DNA of 64,000 bases from Usnea hakonensis. Taxonomy: Eukaryota; Ascomycota; Lecanoromycetes; Lecanorales; Parmeliaceae. Below, piece by piece: positions 42,739 to 54,656 of the stretch. How positions within the stretch are numbered: the first letter of the stretch is position 1; every line of letters starts with the position of its first letter. Where the stretch lies: NCBI GenBank assembly GCA_013423325.1, contig BLJB01000259.1, positions 1 to 64,000 on the forward strand, in the 5' to 3' direction. The notes beneath the pieces are model-generated. The model did not search any database. It had not been told where the DNA came from and was given only the letters and a program-made list of their open reading frames with translations. A program made the translations under genes and the position numbers.

Positions 42739-43355
42739 GTTGATAGGGCTGAGAATCACGCTAGTTGGACGTGACAAGGTTTAGAACCTTTATTAAATCC
42801 TTTCTCCATCAAGCCATCCCTCCATCATGCCGCCCCCAAAGTTGCCGCTCAAGGCGGATGACGAATTGACAATGGAATTTTGAGACACGACTAGGTGCTA
42901 TGTGTGTTCCATTTCCGTTCTATTCATGCTCCCCGAGGCAAAGAGACTCGGTCATGTATAGATACTAGGGGGCGTCAACTGCAGAATAAATTTTTTGGTT
43001 TGGAGATCAAACTTGGGGTTGAAGATTGGGAGCCTACTCTTCACCTTGATACCATTGGACGGTAACGGTAATGCTTTCTTGTCCGTAATTTCATGGGCTG
43101 AAGGGTCATCTTGAACAGACCTTCATCTTCTCTACAGTACCACAGTACCTTGGTCAAATGATATATAAATGCGCTAGACATCTCAAATTCGTGTTAGTGT
43201 TCCCCTTATACCAACAAGTTCACAACTTTGTTTCAAATAAATTATCATTCCTACCTGCGAAACGGAGTTGTCCCCCTTTTCCCGATTCTATTCATCTTCA
43301 TGGATAATGGAGGTCATTATTCTCAAGAGCAGTCACACTTTTGCCTGCATTCGAA
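42739..43355. other. Intergenic region between divergent MSH2 and the Och1-like gene
   Basis: No gene recognised. It holds promoters of both neighbours by position. Confidence 0.5.
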
Positions 43356-44516
43356 ATGTCTTTTTTGGACTCCATCCCATATCTACCGCCAGATTTGAAA
43401 CCTATTCGCCTCTTGGTCATCTATTGCATTATTAGCACATTGTTCTGCTTTCGCCTCATCTATGTAGCCAAAATCAACGCTGCTGTACCCTCTTTGGACT
43501 GCCCGCGTCCTCTCGCTTCACTAGCATTGAATGCCTCTGAGTACTCACACCCTTTCCCCCGGAAAATATGGCAGACATCGAAAACCGGGCCTGCTGGATT
43601 AGGTGAAGATGATCGCAAGGCCATTCAGTCATGGGTGAAGATCAATCAAAAGCACCGATATGAAATCCTTACCCAGTACAGCGCCGAAAGTTACGTCAAA
43701 GACCGCTTCTCACACAGGCCTGACATCGAGGAGACGTTCATCGACCTTCAGGATCCAATATTGCGTGCGGATCTCATTCGCTATCTCGTGCTTCTGGGAG
43801 ATGGAGGGGTATATAGTGACATTGATACAACGTCATTGATACCGATAGAGGACTGGGTGCCCTCAACTTACGCCCATGAGGTAAGTTTGGTCGTTGGTAT
43901 TGAATACGATAAACTCAACGGAGGGCGATGGATGGACTGGAGCCTTGATCTACAATTCTGCACCTGGGCTATCTTGGCTAAGCCTGGGCATTTATTGATG
44001 GCGATGACGGTGGATCGGGTGCTTGCTCGTCTAAAGGAGCTGGCACGACAGCAGGAGACAACGATATCTGGTATCCGCGCATCTTTTCAGGAGGTCATGA
44101 ACACGACTGGTCCGGCATTATTCACTGAGGCCGTCATCGAGGGTTTAGCGCATACTACGGGCACCAATTTTACATGGCACAATCTCACGGGGATGACGGA
44201 ATCGAGGGTTGTTGGTGATGGTACGTATTTTTTTAGACTAATTTCTTTTCTGGACCTGCTTCTGGGCTTGGAGACATCTACCGTGCATTTTGGTCAGCAA
44301 AACAAATTCAAAGCTCGAGAGTCTCATCTTGATATGACAATGCTGATTTCGAGATGTTGAATAGTACTGATACTGCCCATCAATGCTTTCGGGTCAGGTC
44401 AAGGGCACTCGAAGAGCGGTAGTCCAGATGAAAATACCGCGCTGGTACAACATCTTTTCAAGGGCTCCTGGAAAGCCGACCACCCACTTTCCGCCGAAGC
44501 TGAGCAGCCCCAATAG
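43356..44516 (+). CDS. Och1-type alpha-1,6-mannosyltransferase family protein (GT32)
   Basis: Type II Golgi membrane glycosyltransferase of the DXD (GT32) family that starts or extends N-glycan outer chains. Exons 43356-44220 and 44365-44516 join in phase, 338 residues. A short cytosolic tail is followed by a TM segment (about residues 18-38, RLLVIYCIISTLFCFRLIYV). The catalytic domain has FPRKIWQTSKTG, then RADLIRYLVLLGDGGVYSDI with the DXD motif DID at 155-157, and a conserved GGRWMDWSLDLQFCTWAILA segment. The C-terminal exon reads VLILPINAFGSGQGHS and LVQHLFKGSWK, as in Och1. Ascomycetes have several Och1-like paralogues, so I do not assign the symbol. Confidence 0.9.
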
Positions 44517-45574
44517 CAATCGGATGCTGAACAGGGTAAAGCGGAGTCGTCCGAGAAGTCAAATTAGGATGTGCAACAACCAAAATCGGAGAGGAAAGAA
44601 AGACTCAACGTATGAGAATAGCCAATGGCGGAAATATGAGGATAGGGGAGAAGAAGGGAGGAGAACGGAGCAATATGGAGGAGGACATAGCCGCCGTACG
44701 ACCGTTTCCGTACGCTTGGAGTGAACAATCTGACAGCATCGTGACTTTCCCAACGACACTGGAAAAATGGCGAATAATGCGGTCACAACGACATGCTTAA
44801 ATTGTGCAGAAAAGTATATACCTTGAGCTACAGACTCAAACCTCGAAGGTGCACCGCATTAGGGACATTCCGTCCTTGTATATAGAATCTGAACAATACT
44901 GAGGGCAGCCATGGCGTATTAAAAATCATATAGCTCCTGCATTACCTCGTTATACAATAGCAGCAATTTCAATACGATGTACGATGTCAAAATCAGCGTC
45001 ATTGAAGTGCTCAGCTTGTTGGTATCAATTTCGCACTCCCAATCGTAGGCAGCACATCGTCCTTATAGTAAATTTGGGGCGGGACCTCATCCAAGGGAGT
45101 CACGCCGGTTTGCTACTCTTGTCTGTAGTTTAGCTGTGACGCTTTTGATGGGCCAATTGAGTAGAATGGGAACTTCATCAATGAATGAAATCAAAGGCGA
45201 GCCAAGTAGTGCGAGAGCAAGAGTAGCGGGGAGTACTAGTGAGAGTAAAGCAGCCTTTTTGGGATGCCGAGTCACTGAAAGAGATGAGCCTGTCTGACGG
45301 CATTATTGAAGATTTGGTTCAAAAATGATCCATCCATTCCTGAAGGTTGATAGCTGTTTCTGGACGGCTTTCTTCATGCAGAGACACCGGCAATCGCTGA
45401 TAAAATTCATTGCTGTTGCTCTGTTCGTTTCATTGCAATGGTGTTCAAATATCCGGTCATGTTTCACATAATTGAAAAGTATAGTGGACAATTTAGCGCT
45501 CCGACTGAAGTACACACTGTGACGCCTCTTATGTACATTACAAGATAGTTTCGCTGAAGTTTTCTTTTCGAGTT
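44517..45574. other. Intergenic region between convergent genes
   Basis: About 1 kb between the stop codons of the Och1-like gene and the NDUFS8 gene. No gene, RNA or notable repeat recognised. Confidence 0.5.
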
Positions 45575-46319
45575 TCATCGGTATGGAGCATCAGCCCGCG
45601 CAGCAGCAGCCAACTCTGGCTCCCACTTGTCGCCGTTGGCCAGCAGCTTCTCTTTGTTGTAAAGCAGCTCTTCTCTCGTCTCGGTGGCGTATTCTGCGTT
45701 GGGAGCTGTGGAGATAATTAGCCCTCAGCTATACACAATCCGTCCATACTCTGCAAAGTGACTTACACTCAACAATGGCGTCCACGGGACAACTCTCCTG
45801 GCAGAATCCACAGTATATGCATTTCGTCATATCAATATCGTATCTTGTAGTCCTTCTACTCCCATCCTCTCTTTCCTCCGCTTCAATCGTAATAGCGCTC
45901 GCTGGGCAGATAGCTTCGCACAGCTTGCAAGCAATGCACCTCTCCTCCCCTGTCGGATACCGCCTCAAAGCATGTTCTCCGCGAAATCTCGGTGAAATTG
46001 GCCCCTTCTCAAATGGGTAGTAGATGGTGTATGGCGGCCGAAAGAACTGCTCCAGCACGACATACATGCCTCGCAGCATTTCGGTGAGGAGGAAATATTG
46101 GCCGGCTTTGTCAAGGGACGACTCTTTACCTTCATCCCAGCGCTCCTTTCGCGGGAGCCGGAACCCTTTAGGAGGTGGACCAGCTGGAGTTGCGGCTAGA
46201 CGGGCGGTACTGGTGAAGGTGGCGGATGGCATTGTTCTGCGTGTAGCGAGGACAGTGTTGAGCGGAATGGACTTTGGGCGTGCGCGCGCAAGCATCGTAA
46301 GAGAGCGTGCTCCAGCCAT
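45575..46319 (-). CDS. Complex I 23-kDa iron-sulphur subunit (TYKY/NDUFS8)
   Basis: Carries two [4Fe-4S] clusters (N6a and N6b) in the electron path of NADH:ubiquinone oxidoreductase. The N-terminus (MAGARSLTMLARARPKSIPL) is a mitochondrial presequence. Then AGQYFLLTEMLRGMYVVLEQ and FFRPPYTIYYPFEKGPISPR precede the two ferredoxin motifs CIACKLCEAICPA and CIYCGFCQESCPV. The last exon starts SPNAEYATETREELLYNKEK and ends DAPYR. One intron near 45710-45766 is spliced with a GTAAGT donor. It is divergent from the mitochondrial acyl carrier protein gene, another complex I component. Confidence 0.97.
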
Positions 46320-46552
46320 AATAATGAGTATGAAGAACGATGCTGTGGTAAGAGAGTTGGATGGTGGTCGAGGGTGGAGGTGAGTGCGTAAAATAGTATA
46401 GGATAGCGGTGATTGGCTGAAATGTTGCAATGAGATAATGACGCTAAGCCTCACTAGTGTAGGGATCTTTTAGAAGCGAAACCAGTTGGAGCTCTCCAGC
46501 ATCACCATTAAGAACTCTGCGGCGACTACAACTTGACATCAGAACTTTCAAC
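46320..46552. promoter_or_regulatory. Shared divergent promoter of two complex I genes
   Basis: 233 bp between the start of the NDUFS8-like gene and the start of the acyl carrier protein gene. An inverted CCAAT box (GATTGGCT, core ATTGG 46412-46416) lies near the centre. CCAAT/HAP-type sites are common in fungal respiratory genes. Co-regulation is inference. Confidence 0.6.
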
Positions 46553-47249
46553 ATGATTCGCGCTGCCCTTTTTCAGTCCGTCCGATGCGCCTCAAGGTCC
46601 GTGAAAAGTACACAATTTCCAGCATCGCGAGCAATTGTTCCCTGCTTCTCCGTCACGTCCACCCAGTCTACTTCAACCCTACGATACTCAGGAATCAGAT
46701 ACTATTCCGCACCAGCAGGGCTGTCGAAGCCAGAGGTAGAGGGGAGGATAATGGATTTGTTGAAGAATTTTGACAAGGTGCGGCTGGTCATGATTTGAAG
46801 GCGCAGAAAACCCGGCTAATAGATGGCAATCCAGGTCAAAGATGCGTCGAAGGTATGACTGGGGATAACTCTGGATTATGAGAGCACGTCTAAATTAGTG
46901 CAAGCTCTCGGGCACTTCACACTTTTCGAACGACTTGGGTCTAGACAGTTTGGATACCGTGGAAGTGGTCATGGCAATTGAAGAGGTGAGAAGCGCTATG
47001 TAGAGAGGGAATCTGCACACTCTGACATTCGCAAAGGAATTCAGTATTGAGATTCCAGACAAGGAAGCAGATTCAATATTGAGCAGTATGTTTCCTCGAC
47101 AGAAAGGGTGGTTGGTATGACTTAATCCAGTGCTAATCTTCCGGCAGTCGACAAAGCAGTGAATTACATATTGGGTCAGCCAGACGGTAAGCTCGTGGAG
47201 CAGTTAAGATTCTTGTAACAACTACTAATACATTTATGTAGCTCACTGA
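46553..47249 (+). CDS. ACP1: Mitochondrial acyl carrier protein (NDUFAB1-like, complex I)
   Basis: Carries acyl chains on phosphopantetheine for mitochondrial type II fatty acid synthesis and is also a complex I subunit. Six exons, 46553-46777, 46835-46852, 46905-46985, 47037-47085, 47148-47186 and 47242-47249, join in phase to 139 residues. Exon 2 is only 18 nt (VKDASK) and exon 6 has 8 coding nt. A presequence (MIRAALFQSVRCASRSVKST) precedes EVEGRIMDLLKNFDK. The phosphopantetheine site is LGLDSLDTVEVVMAIEE, Ser in DSL. The helix after it is EEFSIEIPDKEADSILS, and the C-terminus is AVNYILGQPDAH. Phase and conservation across six exons make the structure convincing. Confidence 0.94.
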
Positions 47250-47810
47250 AGCCAGTAAGTAGCCAGGATAATGTAAGATGGAAGAGCAGGCCGAGAACTC
47301 TGTCAATGCCGCAGTGGCTCTGTTCTTGGGAGGGCCTGTAGCTGTACTATCTCAGAGCTCAATGTCGGCCTAAATATAGATGCACATGATGTACCAATCC
47401 AGCTCTTTTGAATCGAGCTCCAGTTGTTATACGGATTTTTCAGACGCATATAACTTGTAAAAGACTAGATAGTAGATACTCAGATTTTGTACCTACTTAG
47501 ACGCCAATGCTACGGCAAGCGTACCTAAGCGAGGTCCTGAAACGGAGCCGCGAGTGTTGATCTCGAGCAACGAAGTATCCAACTACGTATTGAATACGAG
47601 AGTTGAAGTCGCAAGTTAAGACTTCACACCTCAATTCATAGCAAGGTAAAAGCGACATGGTAAAAGTGACACTTCAGCCACATTCTGAGAATTAGAAGAT
47701 TTCAAGTCGCCCAAACCGACGTCATACAAACGGATGTGGTGGATGCTCTCTCTGGCAGCAACCTGCAGAATTATCGACAACAGTATTTCCAAAGTCGTGG
47801 TCACAGTCCC
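47250..47810. other. Intergenic region and VPS74 leader
   Basis: No gene recognised. The start of the VPS74 reading frame is the ATG at 47811; the frame is open further upstream from about 47736 but without an in-frame ATG. Confidence 0.5.
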
Positions 47811-49054
47811 ATGGCGTCAGCCGGCGGACTGACTCGTCGCCGCGGCGCTGCTGGAGGAGGTGGGGCCTCCGCTTCTACCGCTGAAGATGGAGAGGACGGA
47901 AGCCGAGTCAGCTCCCCAGCGCCGAAAGCCTACAACGACCGGGCCCCAGAGACATCCTACACAGGTGGAGAGAATGGACACAAGATAGCTTTCGATCCAC
48001 GGGATATAAGTGAGAGTGAGGAACGGAGCAAGCAGCCTAAATTGACCCTTATGGAGGAGGTTCTGCTCATGGGATTAAAGGACAAGCAGGTAGCATTGGC
48101 CTTTTTCGGATATCTATGACTCGAAGCTTACAGTGACTATTTTCAAGGGCTATCTCTCGTTCTGGAACGATAATATTTCCTACGCTCTAAGAGGATGCAT
48201 AGTCATTGAGCTAGCTTTCAGAGGTCGCGTGAGCATGCAGAAAGATTCGTCGAGACGGCGTTTCCCACTATCAGACAGAGTCATTGAGGTCATCGATGAT
48301 AGCTTGACTGGAGAAGTACTTTTGGATGAGGCATTGAAGATGATGAAGTCGAGTGAGAAGATGAGCGTTAGTTCGTGGATAGATCTAATGAGTGGTAAGG
48401 GCCAGCATTTCTATGCCTTAGAAGCACAGCCTTAATACTAATTTCGTGGCCAGGGGAGACGTGGAATCTTATGAAGATCGGCTATCAACTAAAGCAAGTA
48501 CGAGAGCGGCTTGCCAAAGGTCTCGTCGACAAAGGCATCCTTCGCACAGAGAAGCGCAACTTTCTCCTCTTCGACATGGCCACCCACCCGGTGGCAGATG
48601 GAGGTGCAAAGGATGAAATTCGAAAGCGGGTGAGGAACGTCTTGACCAATAGGACGGTCGTCCTTCCACCCAGCCAATTTCTCCCCGAAGATATGGAGTT
48701 CAGGTACATCAGAACGATTGCGATGGTGTGCGCGGCCTATGCCGCAAATGTGCTCGAGAATGCTTTGGCGACTCTAGGCCACGAGGCAAGAGAAAGGGCA
48801 TTCGCACAAGTCGATGAACTACTGGCCGAATACTCCCAATGGCCATTTGGGAAGCGGACAGGGGGCGCCCAAGGGATAGGGGCAAACTTGGGCCAAGTGA
48901 TCACAGATGAGGTTAATCAGAACAAGGACAGGGAATTGCAACTGGAGGTATGATCTACCCCCAGTGAAAATGGCAATAGATACTGATTCTAACGATGATA
49001 CAGGTCGTAGCTGCTTGCCTGAGCGTCTTCACCCGGCTGGACTCCCTATTATGA
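47811..49054 (+). CDS. VPS74: Vps74/GOLPH3-family Golgi PI4P-binding protein
   Basis: Peripheral Golgi protein that binds PI4P and retains glycosyltransferases in the Golgi through coatomer. Exons 47811-48089, 48148-48394, 48454-48947 and 49004-49054 join in phase to 356 residues. After a Gly/Ala/Ser-rich N-tail (TRRRGAAGGGGASASTAEDG) the GPP34 domain is clear: LTLMEEVLLMGLKDKQGYLS, FWNDNISYALRGCIVIELAF, RGRVSMQKDSSRRRFPLSDR and WNLMKIGYQLKQVRERLAKG. Further on are LVDKGILRTEKRNFLLFDMA, AMVCAAYAANVLENAL and VVAACLSVFTRLDSLL. It lies in the same window as an Och1-like mannosyltransferase, though not adjacent. Confidence 0.96.
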
Positions 49055-52000
49055 CTGTGCATTTACCTTGAAGGCGCAGAAGGTTGTTACTTTTTTTGCG
49101 CGATTTATACAACATGTATATTCACCGTGAAGCACGAGTGGCGAGATCTGAGGTGGATGACGATTTCTGCCTGTTGTGATAGATGCTTAGATGCTGATAT
49201 CTGCTCCTCCTGAATTATTGGGCGAAGCGACTTCTATGTCAGGTCATAGCAAAAAGGCATAATGTAGCTCAGCGAGAGATACTAATGGTCACAAAATGGC
49301 CCTATTATGCCGGCACTGGTTCAAGTGTCGAAATGTACAAGACAAATTTCATTTCCGTCTTTCTTCCGGAACTTGTTGTGGAGTCGCGGCAAGTATGCGG
49401 TGTATACCCATTAGCTATTAGCAGCACGGACTACCTTAGATCTTCCGAACTTGGACTTTCAACATTGAGCAACATGTCACTGTGGTTGATGGACTTCCAA
49501 CTTCCAACTGGATGAGACTCGGCAGATTTCTTCATCAACATCACACTCGCGCTTTATCAAGTGCTGGTCATCGCGCCCCTGGAACACGAGTCATGAATTT
49601 CTTGGATATTATTAGTAATGCCTTGAACGCCTAGATTACATTGGGTTCCCAGCTCCGTTGGCCCAGGCGCACGCCACGCTGCCACAGCGAATATCTCCGC
49701 ACAGTGGGCAGGTACCTGGGTTAAGGTACGAGTACCCCAGCACGTCCCTTGCTTGGGTGAGTCCTACGTGGAGAGGAAGAGAGGAAATGAAGTAGGATGC
49801 ATCATGCAGGGACGTACGGATAGAAGCCCGGAACCACGGCAAGGATCGATCACGAAGCACCTGTCCATCTGGCATACTCATCGCGCATTCGAATCTCGGT
49901 AATCTTGCAGTGGCAACCGAGTCCCGGGTATCGACGCCGACGCCGCTTCACCGCTTCGTTGGGTGCCCTGTTTACAGTTTTCCGAGAGATGCAAAAATCC
50001 GAAACCTGACTCTGGTATTGGATTGTTTTGTATTGTACAAGCTTCTCCTTACTCACAAAGTACAGCTATTCGACAAGACAGAATACTGCTGTGGTGACTC
50101 GTGTCTTTTGCCAACGCGCATATATGCACAATGAGATTGGGTCAGATGACAAATGATATGGAAGGAAAAAGTCTAAGTGTTTTTAATCAAGGGGCGTCAC
50201 TTGTCTGGAAAGCGCACTCAGGTATTTTAAGAGAAAGACTGACAGTGACAGAGGGAGAGAGGCTATTCTGGCCGTTGGCGGGCACACCTGGGCTCTTTGT
50301 TTTTAAGATGGAGTACTTAGGTGCTTCGCCCCGGGATCGCCATGCAGCAGGATAAGACGGATGATGACAGTGAACCTATCGATCTCCACTGGCACACTGC
50401 ATGCTCAACGCGCACTGTGCTCCTTACTTTAGGGCTCGTGTTTTCTTATCTTGCTCGATCAAGTACCGATCGATGCGCGTACTTTTGTTCTAGACCATCA
50501 CCATACAAGACTACAGCTCTACATGCATTTGACGTTTAAGATTGTGTGGCGGACATGGCTACGGAAGCTGAGGAAGCCGCACCTACTGACTACTGTCGCG
50601 CGTAGGACAATCTATAGGCCAGACGAGCTTTTGTTAATAGGAATTGCGGTAGAGATGATTGGTTCGGCATGTCGCCCCGGAGCAAGCTTTCTCATGCGCA
50701 TCGGACGGAACGTAATCGGACCACACACACTTCCACTTGTGCCTCGCTAATCTCAGCAATTCAGACACTCTATCTCTGTGCTCTATTAGTAAGTACCTTA
50801 AACCGTCACGGTGGTATCAGCCTAAACATTTACAAAAAGAATTTCAACACTTAATATGACTCCTCAGGCAAATCGGTTGGACTTGGATCCAGCAAAGCTC
50901 TGTGCTCACTTGAAAGAGGAAATAGGGCCAATTGCCAAAGGCCAGATCTAGAGATGGGCTGGCAACTTCATCGGCGATGGCAGCTCTAGACAGGGGGACG
51001 GGCTTCAATTGGACGAAGCTAAGTAAGCTAGACATGTCCCTCATGTGGTAGCGTTGCGATTCAATTGATGGCGAAGGAGGTACCTCCGCGAATTGAATGT
51101 ACTAGACCTTAATTATGTCATAAAGTAAAGTTAGTAAAGTAAGGAGCAACGGCTAGAATAGCGGTAAAGTCAATGTTTTCGGCATTGGCCTGCCTTAGTA
51201 TTTATTGGGCAAGGTAAGGTACTTACCTTAGTTGTCCTGCTGATAGCCTAACACCTGCTCTCCTTTTGACTTTCCAATCGCTCCGGTGCAGTGGGAGGTC
51301 AAGAAGTGGGTGTGTTCCAATCATGACCGAATTTTCAACGAGTAAGGTAGCTTGTGGTCCCAGATGAGGGCTATGGGCATCTGAAATCAAGGAAAGGAAA
51401 CCTGAGGCGAAGGAAGCATAAAGTAAAGTACTGTACTTTTGGCTGTTTCGGGCTGCAGAAAACGTATTGGCGGGTTGGGCCGAGGCTGAGGAAGGCCAGC
51501 TCACAATAACATATCTGGCTTTCCACTCTGCACCGTTCAAACGGCTTACAGTCTAATAATCGTCGTTAGTTTGATTACCACAGTATTCATGTAGCAACAT
51601 TCATTACAATTGCTCCGGCAGTAAGCAAGGACAGACGAATATTTCAAAGAGACATGGGAGGGGCTCAGAAAAGAATGAAAAGAATGAAAAGAATTGACAA
51701 ATCGACGGGTGGCCCTTGCCCAAGATGGAAGACGGGTGGAGGAAAAGCTTGCAAGCGTCAAAGCCAAGTTCCGATCCCGAGAGGCCTGAGTGGAGACAGT
51801 TTAGACTTTTTGGGGTCTTGGGTTTCTGTGTCTCAGATCACGCTAGTCTCGGCAATCTGGGACTAAGGACTGGCCGTCAGATCTCATTCAGATGCACCAA
51901 TCATCTTGCTCGCTTTCTTTCCCATTGTTCTCTATTTTCTAGGTATTTTCCTTCGGAACGAGGGGGAGCCGGTGTTAGATCGGGTTTGGTGGTGAGCACT

Positions 52001-53288
52001 AGCAGTTTGGGATGGGATCGGTGGCGTACGACGGAGATGATCTTCTACTTGTCAGGGTAAGATCGAAGGCACTATCTTGCAGCCATTACGATTACGATGA
52101 AATACGGACGGATGAATACGACTGAAACGCGAATAATAATATTATTGCTCTCCTCTCGTCCTTTTTGGCAAATTCTGTTCCCTTGTTTTTTGCCCCTAAA
52201 TCTTTCTTAAGTACGTACCTTACCTCTACCTTAGGTAGGCTCCTGACGGAGCTACCCCCGAGTACTTCCACCATGCCCATGCCCATGCCCATCCCCTCCC
52301 CTCTTAACCCTTATCAAAGTAGTCCCTCTCCCTCTTTTCCTCCTTGTCAGTCATTCCCTCTCCCTCTTTTTCCGACCTTGATCATTGGAAAAGATCAATA
52401 ATCATAATAAGTACTCCCTCCCATCCTTTTGCAATCCCAACTTTCTTCCTTTCTCTTCAACCTCCCAAAATATCGAATATCGTCCACCCAACGGCTATAC
52501 CTCACCTCATCCCCAACTGTCTCCCTACCACACTCTTCTCTATTCAACCTTCATCTACAATTTCGGCTTATTGCTTTTCTGTTTCTCATGATTTATTTCT
52601 CCCGTACCTGACTTTTACATTGTTCTGATCGTTGTCCGGATTTTGAAATAGCCGACGATCAGCATCAGTCAGTTTTTTAAGTTGACGAGTACGAAAAGGG
52701 CAGCCTCGGTTATTATTATTATTATTATTATTATTGACGTAGGGCGCCATTGCTTAATTTGAGATCGATCCCCGCGGTCCGCTGCCCTTCGCATCGCAGG
52801 GTCCTTTATATCGAAATACCAAATATTCACTTACTTTACTTTACCCTCTTCTTCTTCTTCTCTCTTTTCACACCAAACACTTCAACCTCCGACCTCCAAA
52901 TCCTTCTTTTCAAATCTTCAAGTTTCAAATTTCAAAGTTTCACGTTTTATAATAATAATAATCTTCCAATTATTCTTCATCACTCTGAACTTCCCCTCCA
53001 GCTTCATCAACTTCACTCGCTCGCCTCGATCCGCTTCTATCCTATTTTACTCTTGGGCATTTTCATCATTTGTCGCCAAAGCTCCCCCTCCATAAGCTTC
53101 ACGCTTCCGAAAGACGCGATATCAATCTATACGCCTGCTCGCTGCCTACAACTCAAAACCGCCGGCATTCCTCCTTTCCCCACATTGTCCTTTACTTCCC
53201 CGACACAACCCCAGACCTGATTTCCTACCCATCATTTCTCAACCGCATCTTCTCTTCTCCGTGAAAGGGACCCGCATCCGATATCAAC
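49055..53288. other. 4.2-kb region without supported genes, including the leader of the next gene
   Basis: Longest gene-free stretch in the window. No open frame with conserved content was found on either strand. AAGTAAAG/AAGGTAAGGTACTTACCTTA-type motifs recur (about 51121-51145, 51211-51230, 51420-51440, 52205-52235). Positions about 52390-53280 are strongly pyrimidine-rich with many short open frames and an ATT microsatellite, consistent with a long 5' leader of the gene starting at 53289. Non-coding RNA content cannot be judged from sequence alone. Confidence 0.5.
52710..52735. repeat. ATT trinucleotide repeat
   Basis: About eight tandem TTA/ATT units in the presumed leader of the downstream gene. 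Confidence 0.9.
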
Positions 53289-54656
53289 ATGCCTCCCCAG
53301 CGCACCATTCCACCTGCAAAGGCGTTGAAGACCGAACGGACCCACGAGGAAAACCAGGAACGGTATGACTTACTGTCTTCCCATCATCATTCTGTGGACA
53401 TGTTCTTATTGAGTTGCAGTGCCTATATCGCAGCTTCCAGGAGAAGTGACCGGAGTCTTGAGGCCAGAGTCGAGTCGGCACGACGAGCTTCCGAGATTCA
53501 CAAGCGACGTACCGGTCGTTCCCTACGAGTCACCGAGCAAGATGTGGTCAATGAGGAGATGTACGAAGAGGAAGACGATGACCTGCCTATGCAATACCGA
53601 CGCCTTACAGCCCACCTTCAGACTGGATCTGCCGACTTCAATAGGCGCCTGTCAGCCTATCTCACCAACCACGTTGCAATGAGGTCTGCTTTGGACCAAG
53701 CCATAACGAACTCATATGCCCAGCAATATCCCAACGCTCCCCAGTTCGCCCATAACCAAAATATGTACCCATCTCCATTTATGACTCAGAACATGCCTCA
53801 GCAACAGCAGTCGCCATCCTCATTTGTTCAGCCATACCCCACACCAGGAACCCCAGCTTACCGACCGAGCCATCAAGCACGCTCAGTCTCCGTCTCCCAT
53901 AGTAATCCAACCTATTCCCCGTCCCAAGCTTCGAACATGCCTGCACCAAGTCCGGTACAGGCTACGTCCCACATGGATCGTCGTCGTACATCGGCATCAG
54001 CATCAACCAAGTCAACGTCGCACTCACCAACTGGTGCACCAGCGACTCCACAGTCAATGCACGCAAGACCTACGCCTCCCCAGGCTCCGTCCGCCTTCCA
54101 CATAAAACAAGAAGGTCAGACTTCGCAGCAGGTTAGGATGCCCCAACAGCAATCGCCGGTGCAACAACAGCACCCATTTGGCGGGCTGAATGGATTTTCC
54201 AATATGGGTCCATTCACTACATCACTTCCGGCGGAAGCGCAAATGCTGCTAGGACCGGCCATGGATTCTAATGATGCGTTCACGTCCATGCTGATGGCTG
54301 GAAGTGAGAACCTGCCACAAGTATGCAATTACAATGCAGCTGCATCTAACCTTCAGAAGCCGCGAAGCTTCAATCCGTCATATGGCGGCATGAGTGCCAC
54401 CCTTGCGCCTAGTGCACTGGACATGTCGCCTCGCCATCAAATGTACGCTCAGCCGTCTGTGACGGTATCTGCGTCGCCAACCTCATCGCCAGCATTTCAG
54501 CTTCCGTATGATGGTTCTCTGCATGACTTTTCAAAGAGCCAGATGTACCCAGGCGGGAACAGCGCATCTGGCAGCGGCACTGTGACCCCTGCAGGCCTCG
54601 ATGGAGGCTGGGATGCCTTCATCAATGACACATCTTGGACTGAGAACACTGCTTAA
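53289..54656 (+). CDS. Fungal-specific Gln/Pro/Ser-rich protein, probable nuclear regulator
   Basis: Function not known to me. A 57-nt in-frame intron (53363-53419, GTATGA donor, TTGCAG acceptor) is hidden in the open frame. Removing it joins EENQER to AYIAASRRSDRSLEARVESA, giving about 436 residues. The conserved part is at the N-end: RASEIHKRRTGRSLRVTEQD then VVNEEMYEEEDDDLPMQYRR, a charged helical segment. The rest is low complexity, with Gln runs (NMPQQQQSPSSF, VRMPQQQSPVQQQHPF), many Ser-Pro pairs and a C-terminal tail GGWDAFINDTSWTENTA of activation-domain character. Long pyrimidine-rich leader, Q/P/S composition and basic helix suggest a transcriptional regulator. This is inference; no known DNA-binding fold was recognised. 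Confidence 0.82.
   Translation: MPPQRTIPPAKALKTERTHEENQERYDLLSSHHHSVDMFLLSCSAYIAASRRSDRSLEARVESARRASEIHKRRTGRSLRVTEQDVVNEEMYEEEDDDLPMQYRRLTAHLQTGSADFNRRLSAYLTNHVAMRSALDQAITNSYAQQYPNAPQFAHNQNMYPSPFMTQNMPQQQQSPSSFVQPYPTPGTPAYRPSHQARSVSVSHSNPTYSPSQASNMPAPSPVQATSHMDRRRTSASASTKSTSHSPTGAPATPQSMHARPTPPQAPSAFHIKQEGQTSQQVRMPQQQSPVQQQHPFGGLNGFSNMGPFTTSLPAEAQMLLGPAMDSNDAFTSMLMAGSENLPQVCNYNAAASNLQKPRSFNPSYGGMSATLAPSALDMSPRHQMYAQPSVTVSASPTSSPAFQLPYDGSLHDFSKSQMYPGGNSASGSGTVTPAGLDGGWDAFINDTSWTENTA

Noticed and set aside
47736..47810. Vps74 start at 47736
   Set aside because: The codon is GTG, and the residues before the ATG at 47811 do not resemble the family.
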